A stretch of DNA of 45,855 nucleotides, from assembly GCA_009379925.1 (NCBI GenBank), contig WHSU01000025.1, forward strand, positions 1 through 45,855, written 5' to 3'. Numbering within the stretch: the first letter of the stretch is position 1; every line of letters begins with the position of its first letter. Origin of the DNA: Dehalococcoidia bacterium (GTDB taxonomy: Bacteria > Chloroflexota > Dehalococcoidia > UBA2979). The translations under genes and the position numbers were made by a program. Shown here piece by piece: positions 9,125-17,575 of the stretch. The notes under the pieces are model-generated. The model had not been told where the DNA came from and ran no database searches. It saw nothing but the letters and a program-made list of their open reading frames with translations.

Positions 9125-11433
9125 GCGAGCGCCGGACGCCTGCTGTGCCGCTGCTGGCGGCGGCCTTCATTGCCGGGACGCTGGCCGGACTGCTGCTGGG
9201 CGGGTCCTGGTGGCTGACCGCGGTCGCGGGCGCCCTGCTCGCCGCCACGTGGGCGGTCCTGGACACTCCACGGACCCGCGAGCGCTGGTTGCTCATCCTC
9301 GTGGTGCTCGCCGCCGCCGTCGCCGGCCACGCACGCTTCGCGGACGCCGACGCGCGGCCACCATCGCCATTGGCGGCTGCTGAGGGCGTGCATGAGGTGG
9401 TCGGCGTCGCCCGGGAGGACGCCAGCACGCGCGGCTCGTTCGCCCGCGTCGACCTCGATGTCGAGTCACTCGACGGCGAGCCCATCGAGGGCGGCCTGCG
9501 CCTGACGCTGCGGGCGCCTCGCGAGCCGGTCGCGGCCGGCGAGCGCGTGCGCTTCGTCGCCGTGCTCGAACCCCCACCCGAGGTGGAGTCGTTCGACTAC
9601 GCCGAATTCCTGCGTCGCCGCGACATCCACGTGGTGGCCGCCTTCCCGGACCGTATCGAGCGCCTGGGCGCCGTCGACCGCGGCTGGCGGGGCCTGATCG
9701 AGGGGCTCGGAGACTGGGCGGCGGCGAACATCGAGCGGTCGCTGCCCGAGCCCGAGTCATCGCTCGCGGGCGGCGTGCTCACGGGCGAACGGCAGGGCTT
9801 CTCGGACGCGCTGACGCGAGACCTGCGCGTCACCGGCACCACCCACCTCGTCGTCGTCTCCGGCCAGAATGTCGCGCTGCTGCTCGGAACGGCGATCGCG
9901 CTCCTGACACCGCTCCTGTCCAGGCGGCGCTCGGCCATCGCGGCGCTCTTGCTGCTGGCGCCGTACCTCGTGCTCGTGGGGGGCGACCCACCGGTCGTGC
10001 GCGCGGCCATCATGGCCGTGGGCATCGCGTTCGCCTCAGTGGCGGGGCGGCGCACACCGGGCTGGGTGTACCTCGCGTACGCCGTCGCGGCGATGCTCGC
10101 ACACGACCCGCTGCTGGCGCGCGACGTGGCGTTCCAGCTCAGCGCCACCGCTACGGCCGGTGTCATGCTCGTCGCACCGGCGCTCCGCGACCTCGTGCTG
10201 TCGCGCGTGCCGTGGGCCGAGGAGGGCGGGCGCGCGGCGCTCGTCGAGGTGGCGGCGACCGCAACCGGGGCGACGCTCGCGGTGCTGCCGGTGCAGGCCG
10301 CCGCATTCGAACAAGTTTCGCTGCTGGCGATCCCCGCGAACATCGTCGTGGCGCCGCTGTACGAGGCGACGGTCGCGGTCGCCCTGATCGCGGCACTGCT
10401 CGGCTGGCTGGAGCCGGTCGCGGCCGTTGTCGGCGCTATTGGCCGCCTGATCCCGGCGTGCTTCCTGCTGCTGGTGCGCGCGCTGGCCGAAGTGCCCGGC
10501 GCCGAGCTGGGCCTCCGGGCGCCGCTAGCTGCCGGCGGCGCGTACTATCTCGCGCTCGCGGCGGGCGCCTCGATGCTGGCCCGCCGGAACGCGCAGAGCG
10601 ACGCCGTCCCGGCGCTTGAGCCATCGGCGCGCGCGCTGCCCGGACGCGCGGTGGCCCTCGTGGTCATGGCAGGCGGCCTGTGGCTCGGCCTGCTCGTCCC
10701 ACCGGCAGCCACCGCCGAGATCGCCGTGCTCGACGTCGGCCAGGGGCTCGCCGTATTGATCGAGGATGGCGACAGCCGGGTGCTCATCGACACCGGACCG
10801 CCGGACGGAGCGGCGCTGCGGGCGCTCCCGGGCGCCGCCGCCGGCCGCGGCCTGGATGCCATCATCCTGACTCACGGCGACATCGACCACACTGGCGCGC
10901 TGGGCCTGCTGGCGGAGAGGGAGGACATCGGCGGCGTACTCGCGTCAAAGGAGGTGCTCGACGAACTCGGGATCGAGGGGCGTGTCCTCGACATCGGCGA
11001 CCGCGTCTACCTCGGCGGCCGCACGACCATCGAGGTGCTGGGGCCGCCGGTGGCTTCGGGCGGACTCGTGGCAGCGTCGGACAACGACGCATCGCTGGTG
11101 CTGCTGGTCACGGTCGGCGAGCGGCGCATCTTGCTGCCCGCGGACATCGAGGCGGCGGGCGAGGGGTGGTTGGTCGCCAGCGGCCAGCCGCTGCGCGCGG
11201 ACGCGGTCGTCGTGCCGCACCACGGCTCGAAGACTTCGTCGACCGCCGCGTTCCTCGACGCTGTCGACCCGGCGGTGGCCGTGGTGTCGGCCGGCGAGGG
11301 CAACTCCTACGGCCACCCGGCCCCGGAGGTCCTCGAGCGCTACGGCGACGCGGAACTGTTCCGGACGGACGAGCACGGCACGGTCACACTGTGCACGGAC
11401 GGGGAGCGGCTGTGGGTGGCGACGGAGCGCTAG
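9121..11433 (+). CDS. comEC: DNA internalization channel ComEC/Rec2
   Basis: ComEC forms the inner-membrane channel for single-stranded DNA during uptake. The 770-residue protein has N-terminal hydrophobic segments and a DUF4131-like region. The Competence domain with multiple membrane helices (about residues 230-500) includes LAGGVLTGERQGFSDALT, VTGTTHLVVVSGQNVALL and GGDPPVVRAAIMA. A C-terminal metallo-beta-lactamase domain follows, with LTHGDIDHTGAL (HxxxxDH) and VVPHHGSKTSS. The domain order matches the family. The GTG start overlaps the comEA stop (GTGA, 9121-9124). Its TAG overlaps the end of the convergent cupin gene by 4 bp. It appears intact. Confidence 0.94.
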   Translation: MSERRTPAVPLLAAAFIAGTLAGLLLGGSWWLTAVAGALLAATWAVLDTPRTRERWLLILVVLAAAVAGHARFADADARPPSPLAAAEGVHEVVGVAREDASTRGSFARVDLDVESLDGEPIEGGLRLTLRAPREPVAAGERVRFVAVLEPPPEVESFDYAEFLRRRDIHVVAAFPDRIERLGAVDRGWRGLIEGLGDWAAANIERSLPEPESSLAGGVLTGERQGFSDALTRDLRVTGTTHLVVVSGQNVALLLGTAIALLTPLLSRRRSAIAALLLLAPYLVLVGGDPPVVRAAIMAVGIAFASVAGRRTPGWVYLAYAVAAMLAHDPLLARDVAFQLSATATAGVMLVAPALRDLVLSRVPWAEEGGRAALVEVAATATGATLAVLPVQAAAFEQVSLLAIPANIVVAPLYEATVAVALIAALLGWLEPVAAVVGAIGRLIPACFLLLVRALAEVPGAELGLRAPLAAGGAYYLALAAGASMLARRNAQSDAVPALEPSARALPGRAVALVVMAGGLWLGLLVPPAATAEIAVLDVGQGLAVLIEDGDSRVLIDTGPPDGAALRALPGAAAGRGLDAIILTHGDIDHTGALGLLAEREDIGGVLASKEVLDELGIEGRVLDIGDRVYLGGRTTIEVLGPPVASGGLVAASDNDASLVLLVTVGERRILLPADIEAAGEGWLVASGQPLRADAVVVPHHGSKTSSTAAFLDAVDPAVAVVSAGEGNSYGHPAPEVLERYGDAELFRTDEHGTVTLCTDGERLWVATER

Positions 11434-11822
11434 CCCGGCGGCGGCATCTGCACCAGCGCGAGCAGCGCGTAGCCCTCGGCGGGGTTTCCGAGGCGCCAGC
11501 CGCCCCGGCCCGTGGTCTCGACGCGCACGGCGTCGCCGCGCGCCAGCGTGACCTCCTCGCCGTCGGCGGCATTGACGACGATTGAGCCCTGCAGCAGCAC
11601 CGCCAGGCACGGGGCTGCGCGATGGAGGCCCGGGCGGGAGCCGGTCTCGAAGCGCATCAGCATCACGCGCGTCGCGTCGCCCAGCACGCTGCCGCCTACG
11701 CCCTTGAACTCGCCGGGGCCGTTCTCCCACGGCCGGTCGAGCAGGTCGAGCGGCTCGAGGTGGGTCTCCCCCTGCTCATCGGCGTAGAGGCGGTAGGCGG
11801 ACACACGGGCCCCGGTCGGCAA
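11430..11822 (-). CDS. Cupin-domain protein
   Basis: A small 130-residue beta-barrel protein. The cupin core is seen as MLMRFETGSRPGLHRAAPCLAVLLQGSIVVNAADGEEVTL, with the second motif GDAVRVETTGRGGWRLGN. Several metal-binding histidines of motif 1 are missing (only H in GLHRAAP remains), so an enzymatic metal site is doubtful and a binding or sensing role is as likely. It is monocistronic, ends inside the last codons of comEC (convergent 4-bp overlap), and is divergent from rph across about 90 bp. The ligand cannot be inferred. Confidence 0.75.
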   Translation of the reverse strand: MPTGARVSAYRLYADEQGETHLEPLDLLDRPWENGPGEFKGVGGSVLGDATRVMLMRFETGSRPGLHRAAPCLAVLLQGSIVVNAADGEEVTLARGDAVRVETTGRGGWRLGNPAEGYALLALVQMPPPG

Positions 11823-11913
11823 CTGCGTCGGGCGGATTCGGCCCTCGAACGATAGCGTGCTACGCTCGCCGCTGCGAGGCGTGGGATCCCGCGCGCGCCG
11901 GGAGTGAGGGCGG

Positions 11914-12657
11914 ATGCAGACGTTCGAGCGCTCCTACGGCCGGACCCCGCGCGATATGCGGCCGGTCACGATCGAGCCGGCGTACCTCAAGCACCCCGAG
12001 GGTTCCGCGCTCATCTCCTTTGGCGACACCCGCGTCCTATGCACCGCCTCGGTCGAGCCCGGCGTGCCTCGATGGCTGCGCGGCAGCGGGTCAGGGTGGG
12101 TGACCGCCGAGTACGGCATGCTCCCTCGTTCCACCAACACGCGCACCGACCGCGAGGCGGCCCGCGGCCGCCAGAGCGGCCGTTCACAGGAGATCCAGCG
12201 GCTGATCGGCCGCTCGCTCCGGGCGGCGGTCGACCTCAACAAGCTCGGCGAGCAGACGATCACCCTGGACTGCGACGTGATCCAGGCAGATGGCGGCACG
12301 CGCACGGCCTCCGTGACCGGCGCCTGGGTCGCGCTCGCCATCGCCATCGAGTGGATGCAGAAGGCCAGCGGGCTCCCCGCCTCGCCGCTACACACGCAGG
12401 TGGGCGCCGTCTCCGTCGGGATGCTGGAGGGCACGCCGCTGCTCGACCTCGACTACCGCGAGGACGTGGCCTGCGGCGTCGACTTCAACGTCGTGATGCT
12501 CGGCACCGGCCAGCTCGTGGAGGTGCAGGGGACGGCCGAGGGCGAGCCGTTCACCCGCGAGCAAATGCGGGAGATCGTGGACCTCGGCGCTTCGGGGATC
12601 GAGCGGCTGTTCGAGGTGCAGCGCAAGACGATGAAGCGCTGGCGCGAGAGCGTGTAG
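11914..12657 (+). CDS. rph: Ribonuclease PH
   Basis: A phosphorolytic 3'-to-5' exoribonuclease that trims tRNA 3' ends, acting as a hexamer. The 247-residue length is standard. Motifs are [12 protein letters not shown] near residue 36, [15 protein letters not shown] near 62 and [20 protein letters not shown] near 85. The catalytic and phosphate region then reads [20 protein letters not shown], and the C-terminal region has [22 protein letters not shown]. The ATG at 11914 follows a GGGAGTGAGGGCGG-type site. A methyltransferase follows 37 bp later on the same strand. Confidence 0.96.
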   Translation: MQTFERSYGRTPRDMRPVTIEPAYLKHPEGSALISFGDTRVLCTASVEPGVPRWLRGSGSGWVTAEYGMLPRSTNTRTDREAARGRQSGRSQEIQRLIGRSLRAAVDLNKLGEQTITLDCDVIQADGGTRTASVTGAWVALAIAIEWMQKASGLPASPLHTQVGAVSVGMLEGTPLLDLDYREDVACGVDFNVVMLGTGQLVEVQGTAEGEPFTREQMREIVDLGASGIERLFEVQRKTMKRWRESV

Positions 12658-12694
12658 GCGCGCTGCGGTCACGCGCCCACCCGGTGAGAACGTC

Positions 12695-13441
12695 ATGGCG
12701 CGCATCGACTACTACACGACCTACGCGCACCTGTACGACCGGTTCTACTCCGGCCCACAAGGTGACCTGGCCTTCTACCAGGAGCTCGTCGAAGACATCG
12801 ACGGTCTAATCGTCGAGGTCGGGGTCGGCACGGGCCGTATCGCGATCCCACTCGCGCTCCAGGGAAAGCAAGTCGTTGGGCTCGACGCGTCGCACGAGAT
12901 GCTCACCCTCGCTAGAGGGAAGGCCATCGAGGCCGGCGTGACCAACCGGCTCGGACTGGTTCAATGCGAGATGGCGCGTTTCGGGCTACGCCGGCCCGGC
13001 GTCGGTGTGCTCCTCACTGCATGCACCTTTCTCTACAACCTCACGACGGACGCCCAACTCGCCACGCTCCGCTGCTGCTACGAGGCTCTCCTTCCCGGCG
13101 GACTGGCGGCCATTCACCTTTTCAACCCTGACTTGGCCCTCATCGCAGAGGGGCTGAACCAGGACGGTGAGTGGCACCCGATGTCGCATCCATGGTCCGC
13201 GTACCAGTCCCGCTACTGGCCGATGCAGCAGCTGACGACGACCCGATATCGACGGGAAACGCCGGGAGGCCGGGCCGAGTACGCAGAGTTCACACTCCGC
13301 TGGGTGTATCGCCACGAGATGGAACACCTGCTCGTGCGAAGCGGGTTCGAGGTCCGGGATGTCTATGGTGATTTCGACGGTTCCCGCCTGACGGAGGACT
13401 CTCCCTCCCAGATCTGGATCGCGCAGCGGCGAGGCGCTTGA
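12695..13441 (+). CDS. Class I SAM-dependent methyltransferase
   Basis: A 248-residue protein with a Rossmann-type methyltransferase fold. Motif I is VEVGVGTGRIAIPLA (about residues 40-54), followed by the acidic strand end VVGLDASHEML. Motif IV has LTACTFLYNLTT and the post-motif GG loop is ALLPGGLAAIHLFNP. The N-terminus YTTYAHLYDRFYSG resembles small-molecule methyltransferases. About 80 residues after the fold include a W-rich beta segment that may shape the substrate pocket. The substrate is not predictable. It lies 37 bp after rph and could share its transcript. Confidence 0.82.
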   Translation: MARIDYYTTYAHLYDRFYSGPQGDLAFYQELVEDIDGLIVEVGVGTGRIAIPLALQGKQVVGLDASHEMLTLARGKAIEAGVTNRLGLVQCEMARFGLRRPGVGVLLTACTFLYNLTTDAQLATLRCCYEALLPGGLAAIHLFNPDLALIAEGLNQDGEWHPMSHPWSAYQSRYWPMQQLTTTRYRRETPGGRAEYAEFTLRWVYRHEMEHLLVRSGFEVRDVYGDFDGSRLTEDSPSQIWIAQRRGA

Positions 13442-13534
13442 CGTATTACCGTGATCTGATCTAGTGTCCTCGCAATAACTATACGCGAGCCAGGCGGACG
13501 ACGCTCCCCAGCGCGGCCGCCGTCTGGAGCGTCC

Positions 13535-13837
13535 ATGCTGTACGGACTCCTCTGCCGCCTCGGGCGACCTGCCGCCGAATACCCCACGCTCTTCGGCGCG
13601 GTGCAGTCCGTCAGCGTCGCCTCGTGGCACCTCTCGGATGAGACATGGCTCGTGGAGTCCGAGGAGCCGGCCTCCGTGGTGCGCGACGCCGTCCAGCAGG
13701 CACTGGCGCCCGAGGACCTGGCGCTGGTCTTCCCCCTCGATGTGGTGCCGGCGGTATGGACGTCTCTCAAGCACGAGCGGTACGGCCAGCGCTTCCTCAA
13801 GAGCGCGATGGAGCGCTCGCAGCAGACACTGGCATAG
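13535..13837 (+). CDS. Small protein resembling the Cas2-like/SinR family
   Basis: A 100-residue soluble protein. The pattern EYPTLFGAVQSVSVASWHLS then ETWLVESEEPASVVRDAV and EDLALVFPL recalls the solitary Cas2-fold proteins often labelled SinR family. In those, a short LYDL-like strand, a YxxLxxAIKS helix, a WHYLDSTWLV strand and a final DxLLVI strand form a ferredoxin fold. Here the order of parts is the same but identity is modest, so this is an inference. There is no CRISPR array or cas gene in the window. The ribosome binding site is weak (GGAG about 6 nt before the ATG). It is convergent with the HIT gene, 12 bp away. Confidence 0.45.
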   Translation: MLYGLLCRLGRPAAEYPTLFGAVQSVSVASWHLSDETWLVESEEPASVVRDAVQQALAPEDLALVFPLDVVPAVWTSLKHERYGQRFLKSAMERSQQTLA

Positions 13838-13849
13838 CCCCCGTCGCCC

Positions 13850-14173
13850 TCAGGCGTACTCGCCGAGGAAGATGCCGCCCAGGATGTGCACGTGCGCGTG
13901 GTCCTGTGATTGCATGCCGTCGTAGCCGGAGTTGGAGACGAAGCGGAAGCCGCCGGGGCACTGCTCGCGGGCGACCTTGACGGCGGCTTCGCCCACGGCG
14001 CCCATGTCACCCCACAGCTCCGCCTGCGTCATGTGCTTCTTGGGGATCGCGAGCAGCATGATCGGCACCCAGCGGAGCCGGTTGCGAAAGACCATGACGT
14101 CGTCGGTCTCGTAGAGGATGTCGGCGGGCTCGCGATGTGCCGCGATCTCGCAGAACACGCAGTAGCCGGTCAT
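13850..14173 (-). CDS. HIT-domain protein
   Basis: A 107-residue histidine-triad nucleotide-binding protein, a family that hydrolyses phosphoramidate or other nucleotide conjugates such as AMP-lysine. The fold begins with CVFCEIAAHREPADILYETD, containing the CxFC pair, and ends with the triad HAHVHILGG, where the catalytic histidine is the middle one (HxHxH). The segment before the triad is YDGMQSQD, which replaces the usual GQxVxH form. PIMLLAIPKKHM matches the beta-strand with PKxH. The protein is complete and appears monocistronic. Confidence 0.85.
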   Translation of the reverse strand: MTGYCVFCEIAAHREPADILYETDDVMVFRNRLRWVPIMLLAIPKKHMTQAELWGDMGAVGEAAVKVAREQCPGGFRFVSNSGYDGMQSQDHAHVHILGGIFLGEYA

Positions 14174-14357
14174 CGGTGGCGTCTCACGGGTCGAGCGACT
14201 ACCTTCCGCACAGGTGCGGACGACTCGCCCGCACGGGCGCGCTCGAGGCCCCGAGGGGCGGCGCCGGTCCCATCAGCCAGGAATGCTGTCAGTCTAGAAA
14301 CGGCCGCGCGCGAGCGTCAAAGCGCCGATCCCGGCCGCAGTCCTCGAGGAGCCCCCG

Positions 14358-15659
14358 ATCACCGAGATCCGACCCTTCCGCGGCCTCCGCTACGACCCCG
14401 CTGCGGTCCGCCCCGACGATGTGATCGCGCCCCCCTACGACGTGGTCGGCGCCGACGACGAAGCCGCGCTGCTCGCCCGTTCACCCCACAACGCGGCGCA
14501 CCTCGAGCTGGCTCCCGGCGATGAGGCGGCGCGCTTCGAAGCCGCCGCCGAAGCCCTCGATGCGTGGCGGCGCGACGGCGTGCTGGTGCGCGACGAGCAG
14601 CCGGCGTTCTACGCCTACGAGCAGCGCGCGGACATTCTGGGCGAAACACACACCCGGCGCTGCTTCTTCGCGGCGCTGCGTCTGCACCGGACCGAGGAGG
14701 GCATCGTGCGCCCGCACGAGGCAACGATGTCCGGCCCGCGCGAGATGCGACTGAGGTTGCAGCGGGCCACGCGCACGAACATCAGCCCGATCTTCGCCAC
14801 CTACGTCGACGGCCAGCACCGCTCGCGCGGCGTCCTGGGCGCCATCGCGGAGTCAACCCCGTTGTTCGAGGCGGACGATGCGCTCGGTGACCGGCACCGC
14901 CTCTGGCGCATCGATGACGGGGCGCAGCAGCAGGTGCTGGTGGAGGCCGTCGGTGCCTCGAACGTCACGATCGCGGACGGGCACCACCGTTATGCGACGG
15001 CGCTGGCCTACCTCGACGAGCGGCTCGCCGAGGGCAGCGTGTCGGACGACGCACCCGAGCGCTACGTCCTCTGCGGGCTGATCGAGGAGGACGAGCCCGG
15101 TCTCGTGGTGCTGCCCAACCACCGGCTCGTGCGCGCCGATGGCCTCCCCGGCGACTTCTTCGAACGCCTCGGCCAGTTGTACGACGTGCAGGCCGTCGAT
15201 GCCACGTTCGGCGTCGAGGCGGCACTCAGACTGTGGCAGGGGGTGCAGGCGAACGCCCACGGACCGTCCACCTTCGGCGTGCTCGACCTCGCGCAGCGCC
15301 AGATGTACCTGGCGACGGCGCGGTCGCAGGACGCCATCGACGCGGCGATGCCGTCGCAGCTCTCGGAGGCTTCGAAGCGCCTCGATGCGCTGGTGCTCAC
15401 GGAGACGATCCTGCACCCGCTGCTGGGCATCGACCCGGACGCGCTGGCGCACGGCGGACGGGTAGACTTCACGCCGAAGGTGGACGCCGCCGTCGCGGAA
15501 GCCGAGCGCGGCGAGTTCCGCCTCGCGTTCCTCCTGAACCCGACGCGGCCCGAACAGATCCGCGCCGTAGCGGATGCGGGCGAGCTGATGCCGCAAAAGA
15601 CGACGTTCTTCTACCCCAAGCTAGCCACCGGTATGGTGTTCAACCCACTGGCCGACTGA
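14358..15659 (+). CDS. DUF1015 family protein with an apparent ATC start
   Basis: This family of about 400 residues is conserved in bacteria but has no assigned reaction. The family N-terminus (xxEIRPFRGLRY... VIAPPYDV) is present: the frame reads ITEIRPFRGLRYDPAAV before VIAPPYDVV. The family start is therefore near 14358, yet no ATG, GTG or TTG exists between the stop at 14295-14297 and a GTG at 14421 that would remove the conserved block. The codon at 14358 is ATC, 6 nt after GAGGAG (14346-14351). Other conserved parts are VTIADGHHRYATAL and a late NPTRPEQI. A GTG start at 14421 gives a 412-residue product lacking the conserved opening. Confidence 0.85.
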   Translation: MTEIRPFRGLRYDPAAVRPDDVIAPPYDVVGADDEAALLARSPHNAAHLELAPGDEAARFEAAAEALDAWRRDGVLVRDEQPAFYAYEQRADILGETHTRRCFFAALRLHRTEEGIVRPHEATMSGPREMRLRLQRATRTNISPIFATYVDGQHRSRGVLGAIAESTPLFEADDALGDRHRLWRIDDGAQQQVLVEAVGASNVTIADGHHRYATALAYLDERLAEGSVSDDAPERYVLCGLIEEDEPGLVVLPNHRLVRADGLPGDFFERLGQLYDVQAVDATFGVEAALRLWQGVQANAHGPSTFGVLDLAQRQMYLATARSQDAIDAAMPSQLSEASKRLDALVLTETILHPLLGIDPDALAHGGRVDFTPKVDAAVAEAERGEFRLAFLLNPTRPEQIRAVADAGELMPQKTTFFYPKLATGMVFNPLAD

Positions 15660-15679
15660 ACGGCCCGAAGCATGCCCCG

Positions 15680-15892
15680 CTATTCGCGTCGCATCGCCGC
15701 GATGACCCGGCTCGTACGCTGATCCTCGTAGTGGTTGTGCACGGCGAAGAGCGCGTGGATCAGGCCGGGGAAGTACGCCAGCATGGTCAACAGGATGTTC
15801 AGTAGCGCCTGAAAGGGCTTCCCGCAGAGCAAGACGGCCAACGGCGGCAAGAGCACGGCGACGAGGTAGAGCACGTCCAGTCCTTCGAACAT
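15680..15892 (-). CDS. YqaE/Pmp3 family membrane peptide
   Basis: A 70-residue protein with two membrane helices. It shows the Pmp3 (UPF0057) signature: VAVLLPPLAVLLCGKPFQALLN followed by ILLTMLAYFPGLIHALFAV. These proteolipids are stress-induced in many organisms and affect membrane potential, but their exact action is unclear. The final 18 residues are polar and basic. It is convergent with the DUF1015 gene (20-bp gap) and 72 bp downstream of serA on the same strand. Confidence 0.85.
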   Translation of the reverse strand: MFEGLDVLYLVAVLLPPLAVLLCGKPFQALLNILLTMLAYFPGLIHALFAVHNHYEDQRTSRVIAAMRRE

Positions 15893-15964
15893 GCGCGGGC
15901 CGCGTAGGACAAGATCGTACGGACCTTGACCAGTGGCCGGCCGCCGAGGTCGGCGGAGGGCGCG

Positions 15965-17542
15965 TCAGTCCAGGACGATCTGCCGCACCGAGTAGATGTC
16001 GTCCAACGCTTCGAGCTGGCGGACCTCATCGGGGGTCAGCGGACGCGCGATACAGAGCACCATGAGCGCCAGATCGAGCGAGCCGGCAGCCACCGACATC
16101 GCCGAGACGTTCACGCCCCACTCCCCGAGGATCCCGCCGACGCGCCCGATCATGCCCGGCCGGTCGATGTTCTCGATGGCGAGCACGTACGGGGTCGCCG
16201 AGAGCACCTCGACCTCGTACTCCCCGATGCCGACGATGCGCAGACCGCTGGTCGTGTGCGTCACGGCAACCGTCTCTTCGCCGTCGTTGGTCGCCACGCG
16301 TGCCACCACTAGGTTCGCATACGGCTCCCGCGGAGGCGCCGTGTCCTCCTCGATGCGGAGCCCGTGCTCCTGCGCGAGCTGCTCCGCGTTGACGATGGTG
16401 ACCTTCTCCGTGCGGACGCGCTCCAGCAGCCCGACGATCACGCCGGCGCGGAGCGGTGCGGTGTCGTACGTCCCGATCTCCCCGAGGTACTCGATGCGCA
16501 CCTTCTGGACGCCACCGCCGGCGAGTTGCATCGCTACGGAGCCGGCGCGCTTCGCCGCCTCGATGTACGGGCCGAGCACGCCCATGGTCTCTTCGTCGAC
16601 CATGGGCGCATTCACCGCGTAGCGCGCCGAGCGGCCGTCCAGCACGTCGATGATCTGTTCGGCGACCTGCACCGCGGCGCGGTCCTGCGCGTCGCTGGTG
16701 GAGGCTGCGAGGTGCGGCGTCACCACGATGCGCTCGTGCGTCGTGAGGATGTTGCCGACGGCCGGTTCGGAGCTGAACACATCGATGGCGGCGCCACCGA
16801 CCTGGCCGGAAGCGACGGCATCGTAGAGCGCCTGCTCTTCGATCAGTGCGCCACGGGCAGCGTTGATGATGCGGATGCCGCGCTTGGCGTTCGCGAACTG
16901 CTCCGCGCCCAGCTGGCCCCGCGTGCCCTCGTAGAGCGCCGTGTGCAGCGTCACGAAGTCGGCCTGCGCCAGCAGGTCGTCGAACTCCACCTGCTCTACG
17001 CCCAGCGCGCTGTAGCGCTCGCGCGTCACGTAGGGGTCGTACGCGATCACGCGCATCTCGAAGGCCCGCGCGCGCCGCGCGACCTCCGAGCCGATGCGAC
17101 CGAGGCCGACGATGCCGAGCGTCTTCCCGGCCAGCTCCACGCCCATGTACTTGTTGCGTGCCCACTCGCCCGCCCGCAGCGCGGCATCCGCCTGCGGGAT
17201 ATGCCGTGCCATCGCCATCATGAGCGCGAACGCGTGCTCCGCGGTGGAGATCGTGTTCGCCAGGGGTGCGTTCACCACGATGACGCCGCGCTGTGTCGCC
17301 GCCTCGATGTCGACGTTGTCGACGCCGGTGCCGGCGCGCGCGATCACCTCCAGGCCGTTCGCGTGCTCGATGACGCGGGCCGTCACCTGCGTGGCGCTGC
17401 GCACGACGAGCGCCTGGCAGTCCGCCAGCGCCTCGATCAGCTCGTCTTCGGTGAGGCCGGTCTTCACGACGACATCGTGCTTCGCGGACAGCAGGTCCAC
17501 GCCCTGCTGCGCGATGCTGTCCGCGACAAGGATGCGCGCCAT
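15965..17542 (-). CDS. serA: D-3-phosphoglycerate dehydrogenase
   Basis: SerA oxidises 3-phosphoglycerate to 3-phosphohydroxypyruvate, the first step of serine synthesis. The 525-residue protein is the long form: substrate/NAD domains (residues 1-320), an intervening ASB domain and a C-terminal ACT domain (about 450-525, VLAIENIDRPGMIGRVGG). The NAD motif is GIVGLGRIGSEVARRA. Catalytic positions are R in INAARGALI, E in SSEPA and H in TPHLAAST. The ACT domain suggests feedback control by serine. The aminotransferase gene lies 33 bp upstream on the same strand, so they form a serine/glycine metabolism pair. Confidence 0.95.
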   Translation of the reverse strand: MARILVADSIAQQGVDLLSAKHDVVVKTGLTEDELIEALADCQALVVRSATQVTARVIEHANGLEVIARAGTGVDNVDIEAATQRGVIVVNAPLANTISTAEHAFALMMAMARHIPQADAALRAGEWARNKYMGVELAGKTLGIVGLGRIGSEVARRARAFEMRVIAYDPYVTRERYSALGVEQVEFDDLLAQADFVTLHTALYEGTRGQLGAEQFANAKRGIRIINAARGALIEEQALYDAVASGQVGGAAIDVFSSEPAVGNILTTHERIVVTPHLAASTSDAQDRAAVQVAEQIIDVLDGRSARYAVNAPMVDEETMGVLGPYIEAAKRAGSVAMQLAGGGVQKVRIEYLGEIGTYDTAPLRAGVIVGLLERVRTEKVTIVNAEQLAQEHGLRIEEDTAPPREPYANLVVARVATNDGEETVAVTHTTSGLRIVGIGEYEVEVLSATPYVLAIENIDRPGMIGRVGGILGEWGVNVSAMSVAAGSLDLALMVLCIARPLTPDEVRQLEALDDIYSVRQIVLD

Positions 17543-17575
17543 GACTGCCCTTCGACTACGGCCTTTTGGGAGGAA

